From NCBI GenBank assembly GCA_938022345.1, contig CALIEP010000329.1:1-7029 (forward strand): a stretch of DNA of 7,029 bases, in the 5' to 3' direction. The DNA is from an uncultured Actinomyces sp. GTDB lineage: Bacteria; Actinomycetota; Actinomycetes; Actinomycetales; Actinomycetaceae. Within the stretch, counting starts at the first letter, position 1, and every line of letters starts with the position of its first letter. The notes under the pieces were generated by a model, which ran no database searches, had not been told where the DNA came from, and saw only the letters and a program-made list of their open reading frames with translations. Shown in pieces: positions 6,332 to 7,029 of this stretch. The translations under genes and the position numbers were made by a program.

Positions 6332-7029
6332 GCCCCGAAAGGACCGATTCACGACTTCTTGAAGCTGCTCTTGATGTCACCTCGAGCCTAGATCTTCAAC
6401 GAGTCCTCGAGAATTTCGTCGAGCGTGCATGCGCATTAACCGGTGCACGCTATGCGGGACTATCGGTTCTTGATACCTGGGGCGATACGACGATGTTCGT
6501 CGAATACGGTGATGCTCCAGCCGGTGAGGCCTCGAATCTTCCCGACGAGCTGATCCAACGCATTACCGATGAGGGATATGCGATTCTCAATGATCCTGCC
6601 TCTCTTGACAATGCTGAAGGGATTGAGAACTTCCTGGGAGTTTCTGTCACTTTCAAGGGGCAAATCTATGCACGCCTATACCTGGTCAACCGCTTGGGAG
6701 GCTTCGGACTCAGTGCACTCCGCATTGTGCAGACTTTGGCAGCAGCAGCCGGTATCGCCGTTGAAAATGCTCACCTGTATGCAGATGCTCGAAGGCGCGC
6801 GCGCTGGATTCGAGCCTCGCAGCAGCTGACCACGTCGATGCTCGAAGGAGCAGACGAGGAAGAAGGCTTGACACTAATCGCTCAAACCGTTCGTGATGTC
6901 TCGCAGGCGGATACGGCGATTATCGTCTTACCCTCAGTGAAAGATACCTGGGCTGCGGAAATTACCGATGGGCATCACGCTGATCGCTTGTTAGGAGTTG
7001 TCTTCCCCCACGAAGGCCGTGCGATGTCG
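6328..7029 (+). CDS. GAF-domain sensor protein, probable DosS/DevS-like histidine kinase N-terminus (cut by window edge)
   Basis: The first 234 codons are present and the frame is open to the right edge, so the truncation belongs to the window, not the gene. The ATG overlaps the cydC stop (ATGA) and AGGAGG at 6318-6323 precedes it by 4 nt, so it is translationally coupled to cydDC. A first GAF domain spans about residues 20-150: FLGVSVTFKG at 102-111, then LYLVNR, then LAAAAGIAVENAHLY at 137-151. It aligns by eye with the first GAF of M. tuberculosis DosS (FLGVPVRVRD, LYLTDK, ALAAAAGIAVANARLY). A linker (ARRRARWIRASQQL) leads into a probable second GAF domain starting near 176. The region corresponding to the DosS haem ligand (the PYHPPMRTFLG stretch, His149) is shorter here and has no His just before FLGV, so haem binding as in DosS is not supported. 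The kinase domain is inferred from the family, not seen. A GAF-only regulator or a GAF phosphatase remains possible. Confidence 0.8.
   Translation, partial: MSPERTDSRLLEAALDVTSSLDLQRVLENFVERACALTGARYAGLSVLDTWGDTTMFVEYGDAPAGEASNLPDELIQRITDEGYAILNDPASLDNAEGIENFLGVSVTFKGQIYARLYLVNRLGGFGLSALRIVQTLAAAAGIAVENAHLYADARRRARWIRASQQLTTSMLEGADEEEGLTLIAQTVRDVSQADTAIIVLPSVKDTWAAEITDGHHADRLLGVVFPHEGRAMS

Overview
The window holds a complete cytochrome bd quinol oxidase locus, cydA-cydB-cydD-cydC, all on the + strand. It is followed by the first 234 codons of a GAF-domain sensor protein that runs off the right edge. The organism is most likely an actinomycete. CydA has the actinobacterial signatures (a short Q-loop with a Cys pair, a C-terminal end like ALSFGY, close agreement with remembered mycobacterial CydA). 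The last gene resembles the DosS/DevS family. Codon use and base composition are moderately GC-rich by eye. A member of the Actinomycetaceae would fit, but the genus cannot be fixed from this sequence.

Layout: 1-57 is a short leader, or the tail of an upstream gene, with a Shine-Dalgarno-like AGGA. cydA spans 58-1608 and has one in-frame TGA at 97-99. cydB (1623-2744) follows after 14 nt. A strong intrinsic terminator (2756-2792) lies in the 87-nt gap before cydD (2832-4541). cydC (4538-6331) overlaps cydD by 4 nt (GTGA), and the sensor gene (6328-7029, partial) overlaps cydC by 4 nt (ATGA). The second half is thus a tightly coupled cydD-cydC-sensor unit, separated from cydAB by the terminator. 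No stretch over 300 bases lacks a gene.

How they work together: CydA and CydB form the membrane oxidase that oxidises (mena)quinol and reduces O2 at low oxygen. CydD and CydC form the heterodimeric ABC exporter needed for its assembly (a thiol/haem-linked function). The sensor is a plausible regulator, but its target is not visible here.

The standout feature is the TGA in cydA. It sits inside one of the most conserved parts of the protein: the LDALTL side and the RWQFG side are both intact and in the same frame, with TGA exactly where CydA usually has a small residue (Ser8 in E. coli). No ATG, GTG or TTG lies between this TGA and the haem-ligand His (His19 in E. coli), so no ordinary downstream start gives a complete oxidase. 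All four complete genes end in TGA, so TGA is a stop here in general. The locus is therefore either a site-specific UGA recoding or readthrough case, a very recent nonsense mutation, or a base-call error.
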